NCBI GenBank assembly: GCA_900752285.1
Contig: CAADUW010000094.1
Coordinates: forward strand, 1-6,351
Reading direction: 5' to 3'
Source: an uncultured Oscillospiraceae bacterium
GTDB taxonomy: Bacteria > Bacillota > Clostridia > Oscillospirales > Oscillospiraceae
Length of the DNA stretch: 6,351 nt
Below the pieces are notes generated by a model, which did not search any database, was not told the DNA's origin, and saw nothing but the letters and a program-made list of their open reading frames with translations. Both the position numbers and the translations under genes were made by a program. This document shows positions 1-6,199 of this stretch, piece by piece. Within the stretch, counting starts at the first letter, position 1. Every line of letters starts with the position of its first letter.

Positions 1-397
1 CGGTCACGGTGCCAACGTTCGTGATCTTGGGAACCTCGGTGGTCCATTCGCCGCCGTTCACCTGATACTCGACGGTAGTACCTTCGGTCACGCTGGCAGT
101 TGCCGCGTCACCGTGCGCATTGGCATCATAGGTTCCGGTATAGTCGGTTCCGGAAACTGTCAGCCTGCCGCTTGCGGTAATGGTCAGGGTGCCGGTTTCA
201 TAAGTAACCTTGTAGTTGCCCTGAATTTCCGCTCCGGTGGGAGTGATGGTGTAGTCGCCCACGGCCTCACCGGGTACGCGGCTGACGGTGTAGGTGATCT
301 TGTCGCCGTTCAGGGTACCGGTAACCGTTACAGTCAGCTCGGGATCGGCTTCGCCGTATACCTTGCTCTTGTTATCGGCAGTGACGGTAACGGAGGC
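1..397 (-). repeat. 465-bp tandem repeat, copy 2 (cut by window edge)
   Basis: Residues 1901-2032 repeat residues 1746-1877: ASVTVTADNKSKVYG, then GNYKVTYETGTLTIT, then LTVSGTDYTGTYDA and on to NVGTVT at the window edge. The copy is 397 of an expected 465 bp. More copies may follow to the left of the window. Confidence 0.88.
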
Positions 398-3300
398 GGG
401 GGTCACGGTCAGAGTGTAGGTGTCTTCTGCGGTCTCATAGTTGGGGTTGGTGGCACGAACCTTCACGGTCACGGTGCCAACGTTCGTGATCTTGGGAACC
501 TCGGTGGTCCATTCGCCGCCGTTCACCTGATACTCGACGGTAGTGCCCTCGGTCACGCTGGCAGTTGCCGCGTCACCGTGCGCATTGGCATCATAGGTTC
601 CGGTATAGTCGGTTCCGGAAACCGTCAGACTGCCGCTTGCGGTAATGGTCAGAGTGCCGGTTTCATAGGTAACCTCGTAGTTGCCCTGAATCTTCTCGCC
701 GGTGGGGGTGATGGTGTAGCTGCCCACGGCCTCGCCGGATTCACGGCTCAGGGTGTAGGCAACCTTGTCGCCATTCAACGTGCCGGTAACCGTCGCGGTC
801 AGCTCGGGCTCAGCCGCACCGAACACCTTGGTCTTGTTATCGGCGGTGACGGTAACAGCGGCAGGATTGATGGTCAGCTTTCCGTCCGTTGCTTTGGTTA
901 CGATGTACTTACCGGTAGCATCCACCGTGTTCACGGTGCCGTCGGCAAACTTCGCATCATAGGTGCCCGCGTCGGTGCCGGAGGCGGAGACGGTAATACC
1001 GGGGAAGTTCACGCCATCGGGAGCGCCGGTGTAGCCTTCCACAGTCTGCACGTTTCCGTTATAGGTTTCGGTCTTGCTCTTGGCGGTCAGCTCTACATTC
1101 TTATAGTAGTAGAAGTTGATCACATTCCCGTCGGTTCCAATGGTGATGGTCTGGCTGGCATCGCTGACCGGTCTGCAGCCCGCAACAGAGATGGGAGACT
1201 CATTCAGCGTCTGCTGGAAGGTCAGGCCTGTAACAGTCTTGGATTCATTTACCTTCGTCGTGGTTCCGTTCCAGTAGTAGTTTACGGTTGCGGTCAGGTT
1301 GGTGCGTTTGGTGTAGTACAGGTTGATAACGTTGTCGCCGGTAGTAATGGTCAGGTTTTCCTTATCGGCGCTGTCGTAGTTATAACCATCGATTGTAATG
1401 GTTTCATCGGAAGCCTTTACGACATCGCCGAAGGTCATGCCATTCTGTACCTTCTGAGCATGCAGAACATTGTCGGTGCCCTTCTCAAGATAGTTCACCC
1501 TATAGCTCAGGTCGGTACGCTTGGTGAAGGAGCCGGTAAGGGTCACATTCTCGGCGGGCATCCGGAAGGTGCCGGTAATTTCCGCGTCTTCCAGATTCCA
1601 GCCACGGAAAACGTAGCCGTCTGCGGAAGCCTTGTCCGCCACGGTCACAACCGCGCCATACTTGTAGCTTGCCGTAGCAGGCAGGGGCGTTGCGCCGACG
1701 GGAGCCGTGCCAGTGTACTGGTAGGTCACGGTGTAGCTGTTCCGGGTGTAGTAAATATCAACCACGGTGCTGCCGTCGGGGGCAATGGGCTTCTGCTCGA
1801 AGTACTGGGCAGTGAAGCCGGGATAGACTTTGGCTGCTGCCTTGGTCAGTTCCCCGGTGGTACCGCTCATGTTGTCGGTATCGGTCAGCTCATACCCGCC
1901 ATCTTCCAGATTCTGCTGGTAGTGCTTGACGGTGTATGCGGTTCCGGTTGCGGGGGTCCACTTGGCGGTATAGGTTGCGTCAGCGGTAACGGTTCCGGCA
2001 ACGGCAGGATCCCATTTGGCGAACACATAGCCGGTACGGGTGGGACTCCCAACGAAAGCGGGGGTTGCCGTGCCGTAGCGCACATTTTCGGTTACCTGAT
2101 CTTCGAACACAGTCTCGTCGGTTACGCCGTCCGTATAGGTCACGGTGTAGATATTCCGGTTATAGTAAATCTTAACCACGGTGCTGCCGTCGGGGGCAAT
2201 GGTCTCCTGCTTGAAGGACTGGGCAGTGAAGCCGGGATAGTCTTTGGCTGCTGCCTTGGTCAGTTCCCCGGTGGTACCGGTCGGGTTGTCGGTTTCGGTC
2301 AGCGTATACTCGTCGTCTGCCAGATTCTGCTGGTAGTGCTCAACCTTGTAAGCGGTATCGTCCCGGGCAACATAGTTGACCGTGTACACGCTGCCGCTCT
2401 CCACCAGCGTACCCGCAGCGGGGTGGATGGGATTCTCGGGATCCGGCCGATAACCCGGGAACTTGTCAGCAGGGGCAGGAATACCGCCCTGGGCAATGGC
2501 GATCATGGCAGGGTTGTCATTGATCCACGCGGTACCGGTTACGTCAAAGCTCTCCCGTTCGATGTCGTTAATGGTGTAACGCACGGTGTACTTGGTGGTC
2601 TGGGTCTGCCTGTCATCCTTCACGTAGTTCAGGATAATAACGGAATCACTTGCCACCTTGCTGCCCTCGGTGGTTTCAGGGGTCATGCTGTCAAATTTGT
2701 AACCGGTGTAGTTCTGCCTTGCCAGCGTTCCCCCCCGAACGGTGATCTCATTCGGGTCATTTACCCACACGGACTCCGTATAGGTATCGGACTTTTTCAC
2801 TACACCCTCGACCTTGTGCTCTACGGTGTAGCGTACTTCCTTGATCTGGCTCTCGTCCTTTTCCCACCGAGCGACATAGGTCACGGTGCCGGTAACGGTT
2901 GCGGAAACCTCAGGGTTCCAGCCCATGAAGGTATAGCCGGTACGGACAGGATCAGTCCCGAACTTGGGGGTTGCATCCTCGTAGTGCAGATTGTTATAAA
3001 CCTGGTCCTTAAAGACTTCCTCGCCGTCCACACCGTCGGTGTAAGTCACGGTGTAGTTGATGTAAATCTGGGTGTAAGTTGCAATGTAGGTAACATCACC
3101 CACGCACTTGCCGTCCTCCAGCGCGATACCGTCTCTCTTTACCCAACCGGCAAACTCATAGGTATACATCTCATCAGCCGCGCGGGTAGGATTGGCAGGG
3201 ACGGTCACCGCATCACCGTAGTGATAGGTTTTCTCGCTGATCTTGGTTCCGTCATAGTCCTCATAAAGGACGGTGTAGTCGATGGCCTTCCATTCGCCGG

Positions 3301-6097
3301 TCAGGGTCACATCCTTGGCGGGCATGGTGAAGGTGTTGCCGGTAATTGTCGCATCATCCGTATTCCAGCCAACGAAGGTATAGCCGGGAGCAGTAGCGGC
3401 AGGAGCCACAGTGACAGACTCATTATACTTATGGGTCTGTTCAGGGGGCAGGGTGCTGGCTCCGGCAGGGGCCGTTCCGTAGTTATAGGTCACCTTGTAG
3501 CTGTTTGCCCTGTAGGTAACCGTTACGGTTACGTCCTCAGCGGGCATCTTGCCGGAGACAACTTCCTCATTCGGGGTATAGCCCGTGATGCTGGGAGAAG
3601 GAACATTATAGTTCTTTTCAAAGTCCACGGCCTCGGTGTGGGTAGGTGCTGCCTCACTGCCGTCCTCATATACATAGTTGACGGTCAGATTGAAGGTAGA
3701 CTTCTCCCACTGGGCGGTGAGGGTCACGTTTTTGGCGGGCATGGTGAAGGTGCCTGCCTTGATCTGGTCCGCGCTGATCTCCGCCGAAGTCCAGCCGGTG
3801 AATTTGTAGCCGGGCCGGGTGGGCTCCTCGGAAATGATGTTCACAATGGAGCCTTCGTTCTTCCGGTAAGATGTGCCGCTCTGATTCCAGCTGCCGCCGT
3901 TCAGGTTATAGGTCACGAAGTAGCCCGCCACGTACTTGGCGTAGAAGGTGGTATTCGCATCCAGGGTATAGGGGAAGGTCACCTTGCTGCCGGTGCGGGT
4001 CTCGTTGGTGTACCAGCCGTCAAAGGTGTAGGTCACGCCGTTAGCGTCGGTTTTGGTTGGGGGCAGATTGTCGATGGACGTGAACTCGCCGGGAGCGGTG
4101 GTAGCGCCCGCCTTGTAGTTCTTGGCGGCCTGCTGCACGTAGCCGGTATCACCCGCGTCCCACAGCTTGTACACTGCGGTGTAAACGCTCTTCGTCTTGA
4201 CTTCCACGGTGCAGTCCACGTGCTTATCGGGGTTGGAGGCGTTATTTCTGGAAATCTTGAAGGGATGGACATGGATGTACTCCACGTCAGCTTCCGTAAT
4301 GGTCACGCCAAGGTCCTTTTCCACTTTGGACTTGTAGGCGTCGAAGATAGCGGTCCAATGGGAATCGCCCCTGGTGATATTGCCGTTCTCATACCCGGAA
4401 GGCCAGCTGATGATACGGCCGGAAACGCCATAGCAGTTCTTGTTGCTGTCCTGCCACTGGGCGCCTTCCATATTGACGGTACCTTCACCCAGCGTAGTGC
4501 CCCAACCGGCGGTATTGGATTTGGGATCTCCATCGGGGTCAATCAGGTAATAGAACAGCGCACTGTCCGTAGAGTTTTCCGGGGCAGTTACGGTGATCTT
4601 GTGGGTCTTTGTAATACTCGTTCCGCCCGCGGGGGTCACCGTATAGCGGATTTCCGCCTCGCCGGGAGCCACTGCGGTCACGTTGCCGTTCTGGTCCACG
4701 GTGAGAATTTCCTCGCTGCTGCTCTCCCAGACAGAACCGACCACGTCCGCATTGGCGGGCTCAACGGTGGCATCCAGCTTGGCATTGGTGAAAGCGGTCA
4801 TGGTATCCACACCGGTCAGGGTCACGGAAGTGACCTGCACCGGCTCACGGACAACCTTCACAGTATAAGTAGCGGAAATATTGGTAACGGTATCGGTCAC
4901 CGTGACCTCCGCAGTACCAATCTTCAGGCCGGTCACCAGACCCGTCTCGGTCAGGGTGATCACATCCTCATTTGCGGTGCTCCACCGGAGATTCGGTTCC
5001 GCACCGGCGGGAGTCAGCTCGGCGGTCAGCTGAGCGGGGACGCCTACCATAAGGTCGTTTCCGCCGGTAATGGCAATCCCAGTGAGGGGAGGGACAACAA
5101 CAGTTATGATTGCGGTTTCTGTTTCATAAGTATGGGAACCGTAATACTCACTATGCCATGTTTCATTATTGCAATATTTATGGGTAACCTTAACCGTACC
5201 AGCCGCCAGACCGGTCAGGGTCGCAGACGTACCGGTGCCGCTGATGGTTGCCTTGGTCGCATCGTCTACAGTCCATTCTCCCTGATAAGAGCAATTTCTG
5301 TACGAATTGCTGCTGCCATTCAGAGTAGTTGTGTCGCCCTTGTTAACTGTAGTATCGGAAAGGGAGATGGCATTGGTGCCGGCACTGGGCTGGGCCAGGG
5401 TGTCGGTATTGCCGGTCAGCAGGTTGCCCAGCTTGTCCAGAACGCTGCCGCCCTGGGACTGGTCTTCCACGGTCGCCTGCTCAGAGTCGGCGGGGGCTTC
5501 CGCAGCGACGGTCTCGCCGGTGGTTTCGCCGGTCTGGACGGCGGGGTCGTTCACGTAGACAACCCAGCGCTCCTCCGCGCCGTCCGCCGCATAGGTCACG
5601 GTGGTGACGCCGGCGGCAACGCCGTAGACGGTGGCGTTCAGGGTATCGCCCTCGGCGGAGGTGACGGTAGCGGCGGCGAGGTTATCGCTGGTCCAGCTGC
5701 CGCCCTCGGCAAGACCCGTGGTCAGAACGATGGAATGGCCCACGGGCACACTCCGATAAGAATATTCCTCGCCTTCGGGCAGAGTCCCCGCGGGTTGGGT
5801 CTGCGCAGGCTGGGTCTGCGCGGGCAGAGTCCCCCCGGGCAGAGTCCCTTCGGGCTGGGTCCCCTCGGGCAGAGTCTCCTCGGGCTGGGTCGGCTCCGCT
5901 TCCTTCTGCGGTTCCGAAGGAACCGGGTCAGGGGCGGCAGTCTCCTCCGGTGCGCCCGTATCTGCCGCAGGCTCGGTGACCACGGTCTCCGGCTCGGTCA
6001 TTTCCGAAGCGGAGCTATGGACAGCGAAAGCGCTGGGGGGGCAGAGAGACACGATCATGCACAGAGTCAGGAATCCTGCAATCAGTCTTCTCTTCAT
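1..6097 (-). CDS. Giant modular secreted surface protein (Ig-like / InlB B-repeat / MucBP-like / MBG repeats), 3' end outside the window
   Basis: The first 2032 codons are visible, with no stop down to base 1, so the C-terminus and any cell-wall anchor are missing. The start is ATG at 6097-6095. It follows AAGGAGG with 9 nt spacing, an in-frame TAA lies upstream at 6142-6140, and no other ATG lies in frame between. Approximate residues: signal peptide 1-25; Thr/Pro stalk 26-109; Ig-like domains 112-184, 243-335, 338-416 and 423-504; unassigned module 511-636; InlB B-repeat/Flg_new-like units 638-723, 726-798, 940-1009, 1012-1081 and 1316-1386; MucBP-like 802-863, 1530-1597 and 1600-1667; SHIRT-like 866-936 and 1454-1527; variant modules 1089-1161 and 1169-1246; duplicated module 1249-1315 and 1387-1453; MBG-like 1669-1744; MBG plus Ig 155-residue repeats from 1746. 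No enzymatic motif is seen. In other proteins these families form extracellular stalks and adhesins, so binding to host or neighbouring cells is inferred, with no ligand identifiable. Domain names come from motif recognition, not a profile search. Confidence 0.93.
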   Translation of the reverse strand, partial: MKRRLIAGFLTLCMIVSLCPPSAFAVHSSASEMTEPETVVTEPAADTGAPEETAAPDPVPSEPQKEAEPTQPEETLPEGTQPEGTLPGGTLPAQTQPAQTQPAGTLPEGEEYSYRSVPVGHSIVLTTGLAEGGSWTSDNLAAATVTSAEGDTLNATVYGVAAGVTTVTYAADGAEERWVVYVNDPAVQTGETTGETVAAEAPADSEQATVEDQSQGGSVLDKLGNLLTGNTDTLAQPSAGTNAISLSDTTVNKGDTTTLNGSSNSYRNCSYQGEWTVDDATKATISGTGTSATLTGLAAGTVKVTHKYCNNETWHSEYYGSHTYETETAIITVVVPPLTGIAITGGNDLMVGVPAQLTAELTPAGAEPNLRWSTANEDVITLTETGLVTGLKIGTAEVTVTDTVTNISATYTVKVVREPVQVTSVTLTGVDTMTAFTNAKLDATVEPANADVVGSVWESSSEEILTVDQNGNVTAVAPGEAEIRYTVTPAGGTSITKTHKITVTAPENSTDSALFYYLIDPDGDPKSNTAGWGTTLGEGTVNMEGAQWQDSNKNCYGVSGRIISWPSGYENGNITRGDSHWTAIFDAYKSKVEKDLGVTITEADVEYIHVHPFKISRNNASNPDKHVDCTVEVKTKSVYTAVYKLWDAGDTGYVQQAAKNYKAGATTAPGEFTSIDNLPPTKTDANGVTYTFDGWYTNETRTGSKVTFPYTLDANTTFYAKYVAGYFVTYNLNGGSWNQSGTSYRKNEGSIVNIISEEPTRPGYKFTGWTSAEISADQIKAGTFTMPAKNVTLTAQWEKSTFNLTVNYVYEDGSEAAPTHTEAVDFEKNYNVPSPSITGYTPNEEVVSGKMPAEDVTVTVTYRANSYKVTYNYGTAPAGASTLPPEQTHKYNESVTVAPAATAPGYTFVGWNTDDATITGNTFTMPAKDVTLTGEWKAIDYTVLYEDYDGTKISEKTYHYGDAVTVPANPTRAADEMYTYEFAGWVKRDGIALEDGKCVGDVTYIATYTQIYINYTVTYTDGVDGEEVFKDQVYNNLHYEDATPKFGTDPVRTGYTFMGWNPEVSATVTGTVTYVARWEKDESQIKEVRYTVEHKVEGVVKKSDTYTESVWVNDPNEITVRGGTLARQNYTGYKFDSMTPETTEGSKVASDSVIILNYVKDDRQTQTTKYTVRYTINDIERESFDVTGTAWINDNPAMIAIAQGGIPAPADKFPGYRPDPENPIHPAAGTLVESGSVYTVNYVARDDTAYKVEHYQQNLADDEYTLTETDNPTGTTGELTKAAAKDYPGFTAQSFKQETIAPDGSTVVKIYYNRNIYTVTYTDGVTDETVFEDQVTENVRYGTATPAFVGSPTRTGYVFAKWDPAVAGTVTADATYTAKWTPATGTAYTVKHYQQNLEDGGYELTDTDNMSGTTGELTKAAAKVYPGFTAQYFEQKPIAPDGSTVVDIYYTRNSYTVTYQYTGTAPVGATPLPATASYKYGAVVTVADKASADGYVFRGWNLEDAEITGTFRMPAENVTLTGSFTKRTDLSYRVNYLEKGTDNVLHAQKVQNGMTFGDVVKASDETITIDGYNYDSADKENLTITTGDNVINLYYTKRTNLTATVNYYWNGTTTKVNESKTVTGLTFQQTLNESPISVAGCRPVSDASQTITIGTDGNVINFYYYKNVELTAKSKTETYNGNVQTVEGYTGAPDGVNFPGITVSASGTDAGTYDAKFADGTVNTVDATGKYIVTKATDGKLTINPAAVTVTADNKTKVFGAAEPELTATVTGTLNGDKVAYTLSRESGEAVGSYTITPTGEKIQGNYEVTYETGTLTITASGSLTVSGTDYTGTYDANAHGDAATASVTEGTTVEYQVNGGEWTTEVPKITNVGTVTVKVRATNPNYETAEDTYTLTVTPASVTVTADNKSKVYGEADPELTVTVTGTLNGDKITYTVSRVPGEAVGDYTITPTGAEIQGNYKVTYETGTLTITASGRLTVSGTDYTGTYDANAHGDAATASVTEGTTVEYQVNGGEWTTEVPKITNVGTVT
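398..862 (-). repeat. 465-bp tandem repeat, copy 1 (MBG + Ig-like, 155 residues)
   Basis: Residues 1746-1900 contain an MBG half (AVTVTADNKTKVFG ... GNYEVTYETGTLTIT, 1746-1820) and an Ig-like half (SLTVSGTDYTGTYDA ... YTLTVTP, 1821-1900). The unit repeats with an exact 465-bp period into copy 2, as shown by bases 466-553 matching 1-88 without a visible mismatch. The MBG half is the more diverged part. Confidence 0.88.
866..1093 (-). other. MBG-like domain preceding the tandem repeats
   Basis: Residues 1669-1744 run from ELTAKSKTETYNGNVQTVEGY, through a DAGTYDAKF turn, to GKYIVTKATDGKLTI. The Y-N-G opening, D-A-G-T-Y turn and closing K-L-T-I before the next domain are characteristic of MBG/YDG-type beta-sandwich repeats in large bacterial surface proteins. 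It directly abuts the first 155-residue repeat at residue 1746. Confidence 0.6.
1097..1510 (-). other. Two MucBP-like units
   Basis: Residues 1530-1597 follow the MucBP pattern closely: YRVNYLEKGTDNVL, then TITIDGYNYD and ending NVINLYYTKR. Residues 1600-1667 are a more degenerate copy (VNYYWNGTTTKV, VTGLTFQQTL, NVINFYYYKN) in which the central GY is replaced by Gly1640-Cys1641. MucBP domains occur in mucus-binding proteins of Lactobacillales and in internalins. Mucin binding is possible but unproven here, since many MucBP repeats are only structural. Confidence 0.7.
1517..1738 (-). other. SHIRT-like / B-repeat-like unit
   Basis: Residues 1454-1527 open with SYTVTYQYTGTAP and contain YKYG and GYVFRGW. 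They close with FRMPAENVTLTGSF. The unit mirrors residues 866-936 (TAPAGA ... KYNE ... GYTFVGW ... FTMPAKDVTLTGEW), so the same unit type is used twice, about 590 residues apart. Confidence 0.65.
1739..1939 (-). repeat. 201-bp module, copy B
   Basis: Residues 1387-1453 (AYTVKHYQQNL to IYYTRN) are the second copy of the module at 2153-2353. Bases 1807-1866 and 2221-2280 differ at only about two positions. The intervening unit (residues 1316-1386) is InlB-like, whereas copy B is followed by a SHIRT-like unit, so the duplicated block was not a simple tandem pair of identical composition. Confidence 0.8.
2153..2353 (-). repeat. 201-bp module, copy A
   Basis: Residues 1249-1315 run from AYKVEHYQQNL to IYYNRN. 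The module repeats 414 bp downstream in the gene as copy B, with most positions identical at both DNA and protein level. The GTTGELTKAAAK and APDGSTVV stretches are unchanged. The K-x-x-H-Y-Q-Q-N-L opening and closing V-x-I-Y-Y resemble MucBP-like units of Clostridial surface proteins. Confidence 0.8.
2360..2833 (-). other. Pair of variant MucBP-like modules with a W-[VI]-N-D motif
   Basis: Residues 1089-1161 and 1169-1246 are two adjacent, clearly related modules. Each starts [RK]YTV, has a W-[VI]-N-D motif (Trp1111 and Trp1191), then G-Y-[KR] (1132 and 1215), and ends with V-x-S-x-S-V ... NYV-x-x-D. The general outline is that of MucBP (YTV strand, central GY, closing NY/YY strand), but the W-[VI]-N-D-[NP] insertion is not part of the MucBP pattern I know. 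The sense-strand run of seven G (bases 2730-2736, residues 1121-1123) lies in the first copy. Confidence 0.55.
2855..3064 (-). other. InlB B-repeat-like unit, subtype with VTYTDGV ... F-x-D-Q-V
   Basis: Residues 1012-1081 read YTVTYTDGVDGEEVFKDQV, then RTGYTFMGWNP and VTYVARWE. The unit is closely related to the one at residues 1316-1386 (bases 1940-2152), which shares YTVTYTDGV, F-x-D-Q-V, P-x-R-T-G-Y and the closing T-Y-x-A-[RK]-W. The two copies are separated by the W-[VI]-N-D pair and one copy of the 201-bp module, which suggests growth by block duplication followed by divergence. Confidence 0.7.
3071..4186 (-). other. InlB B-repeat, MucBP-like and SHIRT-like units (first block)
   Basis: Residues 638-723 and 726-798 are InlB B-repeat/Flg_new-like. 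They show F-D-G-W-Y-T ... FYAKY (692-722) and VTYNLNGG ... RPGYKFTGW ... LTAQW (728-797). Residues 802-863 match the MucBP pattern (VNYVYEDG ... GY ... VTVTY). Residues 866-936 begin YKVTYNYG and end with FTMPAKDVTLTGEW, resembling SHIRT or B-repeat hybrids. Residues 940-1009 are a further B-repeat (YTVLYEDYDG ... FAGW ... YIATY). Such units are small beta-grasp or beta-sandwich domains that build stiff rods in Listeria internalins and mucus-binding proteins. Confidence 0.75.
4190..4567 (-). other. Unassigned globular module between the Ig block and the InlB-like repeats
   Basis: Residues 511-636 do not follow the Ig or InlB rhythm. The segment is rich in aromatic residues (FYYL at 515-518; Trp532, Trp548, Trp565, Trp581) and has a predicted helix around 580-597 (HWTAIFDAYKSKVEKDLG). 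It contains an H-V-H-P-F motif (609-613) and ends in a strand with DCTVEVK (628-634). Cys555 and Cys629 could form a disulfide. I recall similar segments, starting A-L-F-Y-Y-L and reaching V-D-C-x-V-E, from other large surface proteins of gut Clostridia, but cannot name a family. As the least repeat-like part of the visible protein, it is a candidate ligand-binding head; that is inference. Confidence 0.6.
4586..5764 (-). other. Four Ig-like domains (N-terminal block)
   Basis: Residues 112-184, 243-335, 338-416 and 423-504 each show the bacterial Ig-like (Big_2) rhythm. This is a beta-rich start, then a W-x-[SV]-[SD] motif (Trp135, Trp275, Trp372, Trp457), a T/V-rich strand, G-[LV]-x-x-G-x-[TA] turns (for example GLAAGTVKVT at 296-305), and a closing I/V-T-V-V strand. 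The last two are textbook Big_2; the first two are more divergent. A low-complexity linker (185-241) separates the first from the second. Cys269 and Cys309 in the second domain are the only cysteines in this block and may pair. Big_2 domains are common in intimin/invasin-type and Clostridial surface proteins. Here they probably present the N-terminus or hold the rod. Confidence 0.75.
5771..5890 (-). repeat. Eight 15-bp repeats encoding T-[LQ]-P-x-x pentapeptides
   Basis: Residues 70-109 are eight uninterrupted pentapeptides with the pattern Thr-[Leu/Gln]-Pro followed by two of Glu, Gly, Ala or Gln. Each is encoded by a 15-bp unit close to ACYCWGCCCGNGGGG on the sense strand. The segment sits between the signal peptide and the first Ig-like domain, inside a wider Pro/Glu/Thr-rich stretch (26-109). 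It is most likely an extended, flexible or glycosylatable stalk. The near-identical 15-bp units could expand or contract by slippage without breaking the frame. Confidence 0.85.
6023..6097 (-). other. Sec signal peptide of the surface protein
   Basis: Residues 1-25 have the classic three-part layout. A basic start (MKRR) is followed by a hydrophobic core (residues 5-18, LIAGFL through IVSL) and a C-region ending A-F-A. Cleavage by signal peptidase I is predicted after Ala25, giving a mature start at Val26. Cys13 and Cys19 are not followed by a lipobox arrangement (no L-[AS]-[GA]-C with the Cys at the cleavage point), so a lipoprotein is unlikely. The Cys-Pro-Pro codons 19-21 contain a run of seven C on the sense strand (6041-6035). 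Confidence 0.9.
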
Positions 6098-6106
6098 GGT
6101 GATGTA

Positions 6107-6113
6107 CCTCCTT
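6107..6113 (-). promoter_or_regulatory. Strong Shine-Dalgarno site
   Basis: The sense strand reads AAGGAGG, followed by 9 nt (TACATCACC) and the ATG. This is a near-perfect anti-16S match and fixes the start codon of the surface protein. Confidence 0.92.
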
Positions 6114-6153
6114 GGATCATTTATGTAAAGCTTACGATTTTATATGGGAACAA

Positions 6154-6178
6154 CGGGAGAGGGGAGTCCCTTTTCCCG
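6154..6178 (-). other. Hairpin in the predicted 5' leader
   Basis: The leader can fold with CGGGA pairing with TCCCG as an outer stem. AGGG pairs with CCCT as an inner stem around the loop ACTC. No U-run follows, so it is not an intrinsic terminator for the gene. It ends about 40 nt before the Shine-Dalgarno site and may stabilise the mRNA or act as a regulatory or recombination site. Confidence 0.45.
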
Positions 6179-6190
6179 GTGTACGCGCGC

Positions 6191-6199
6191 ATTATATCA
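6191..6199 (-). promoter_or_regulatory. Extended -10 promoter element (TGATATAAT)
   Basis: The sense strand carries a consensus TATAAT (6196-6191) preceded by TG and one base, the extended -10 arrangement. No good -35 lies 16-18 bp upstream; the best is TAGTGA at 6220-6215 with an 18-bp spacer, 3 of 6 matches. Extended -10 promoters can work without a -35. Transcription would start near 6184, giving a leader of about 87 nt. A weaker TATAAA at 6144-6139 also lacks a -35. Confidence 0.6.

Noticed and set aside
1..862. CRISPR array or mobile-element repeats
   Set aside because: The repeats are 465 bp long, in frame, and encode tandem protein domains. There is no short repeat-spacer pattern and no transposase or terminal inverted repeats.
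765..962. Short plus- and minus-strand frames inside the gene (also at 1885-2085, 2299-2496, 4033-4272, 4303-4542, 4683-4868, 5307-5558)
   Set aside because: All lie in other frames of the large coding sequence, have compositions driven by the sense codons, and show no domain or ribosome site.
6094..6120. Eight-codon leader frame (MIQGGTSP, stop overlapping the gene's ATG)
   Set aside because: The ATG-TGA overlap is suggestive of coupling, but the frame has no ribosome site of its own and contains the gene's Shine-Dalgarno sequence. Coincidence is likelier.
6139..6144. TATAAA as the main -10 box
   Set aside because: It has no TG extension and the -35 position reads ACTCCC. It is weaker than the extended -10 at 6191-6199, although a second start there cannot be excluded.
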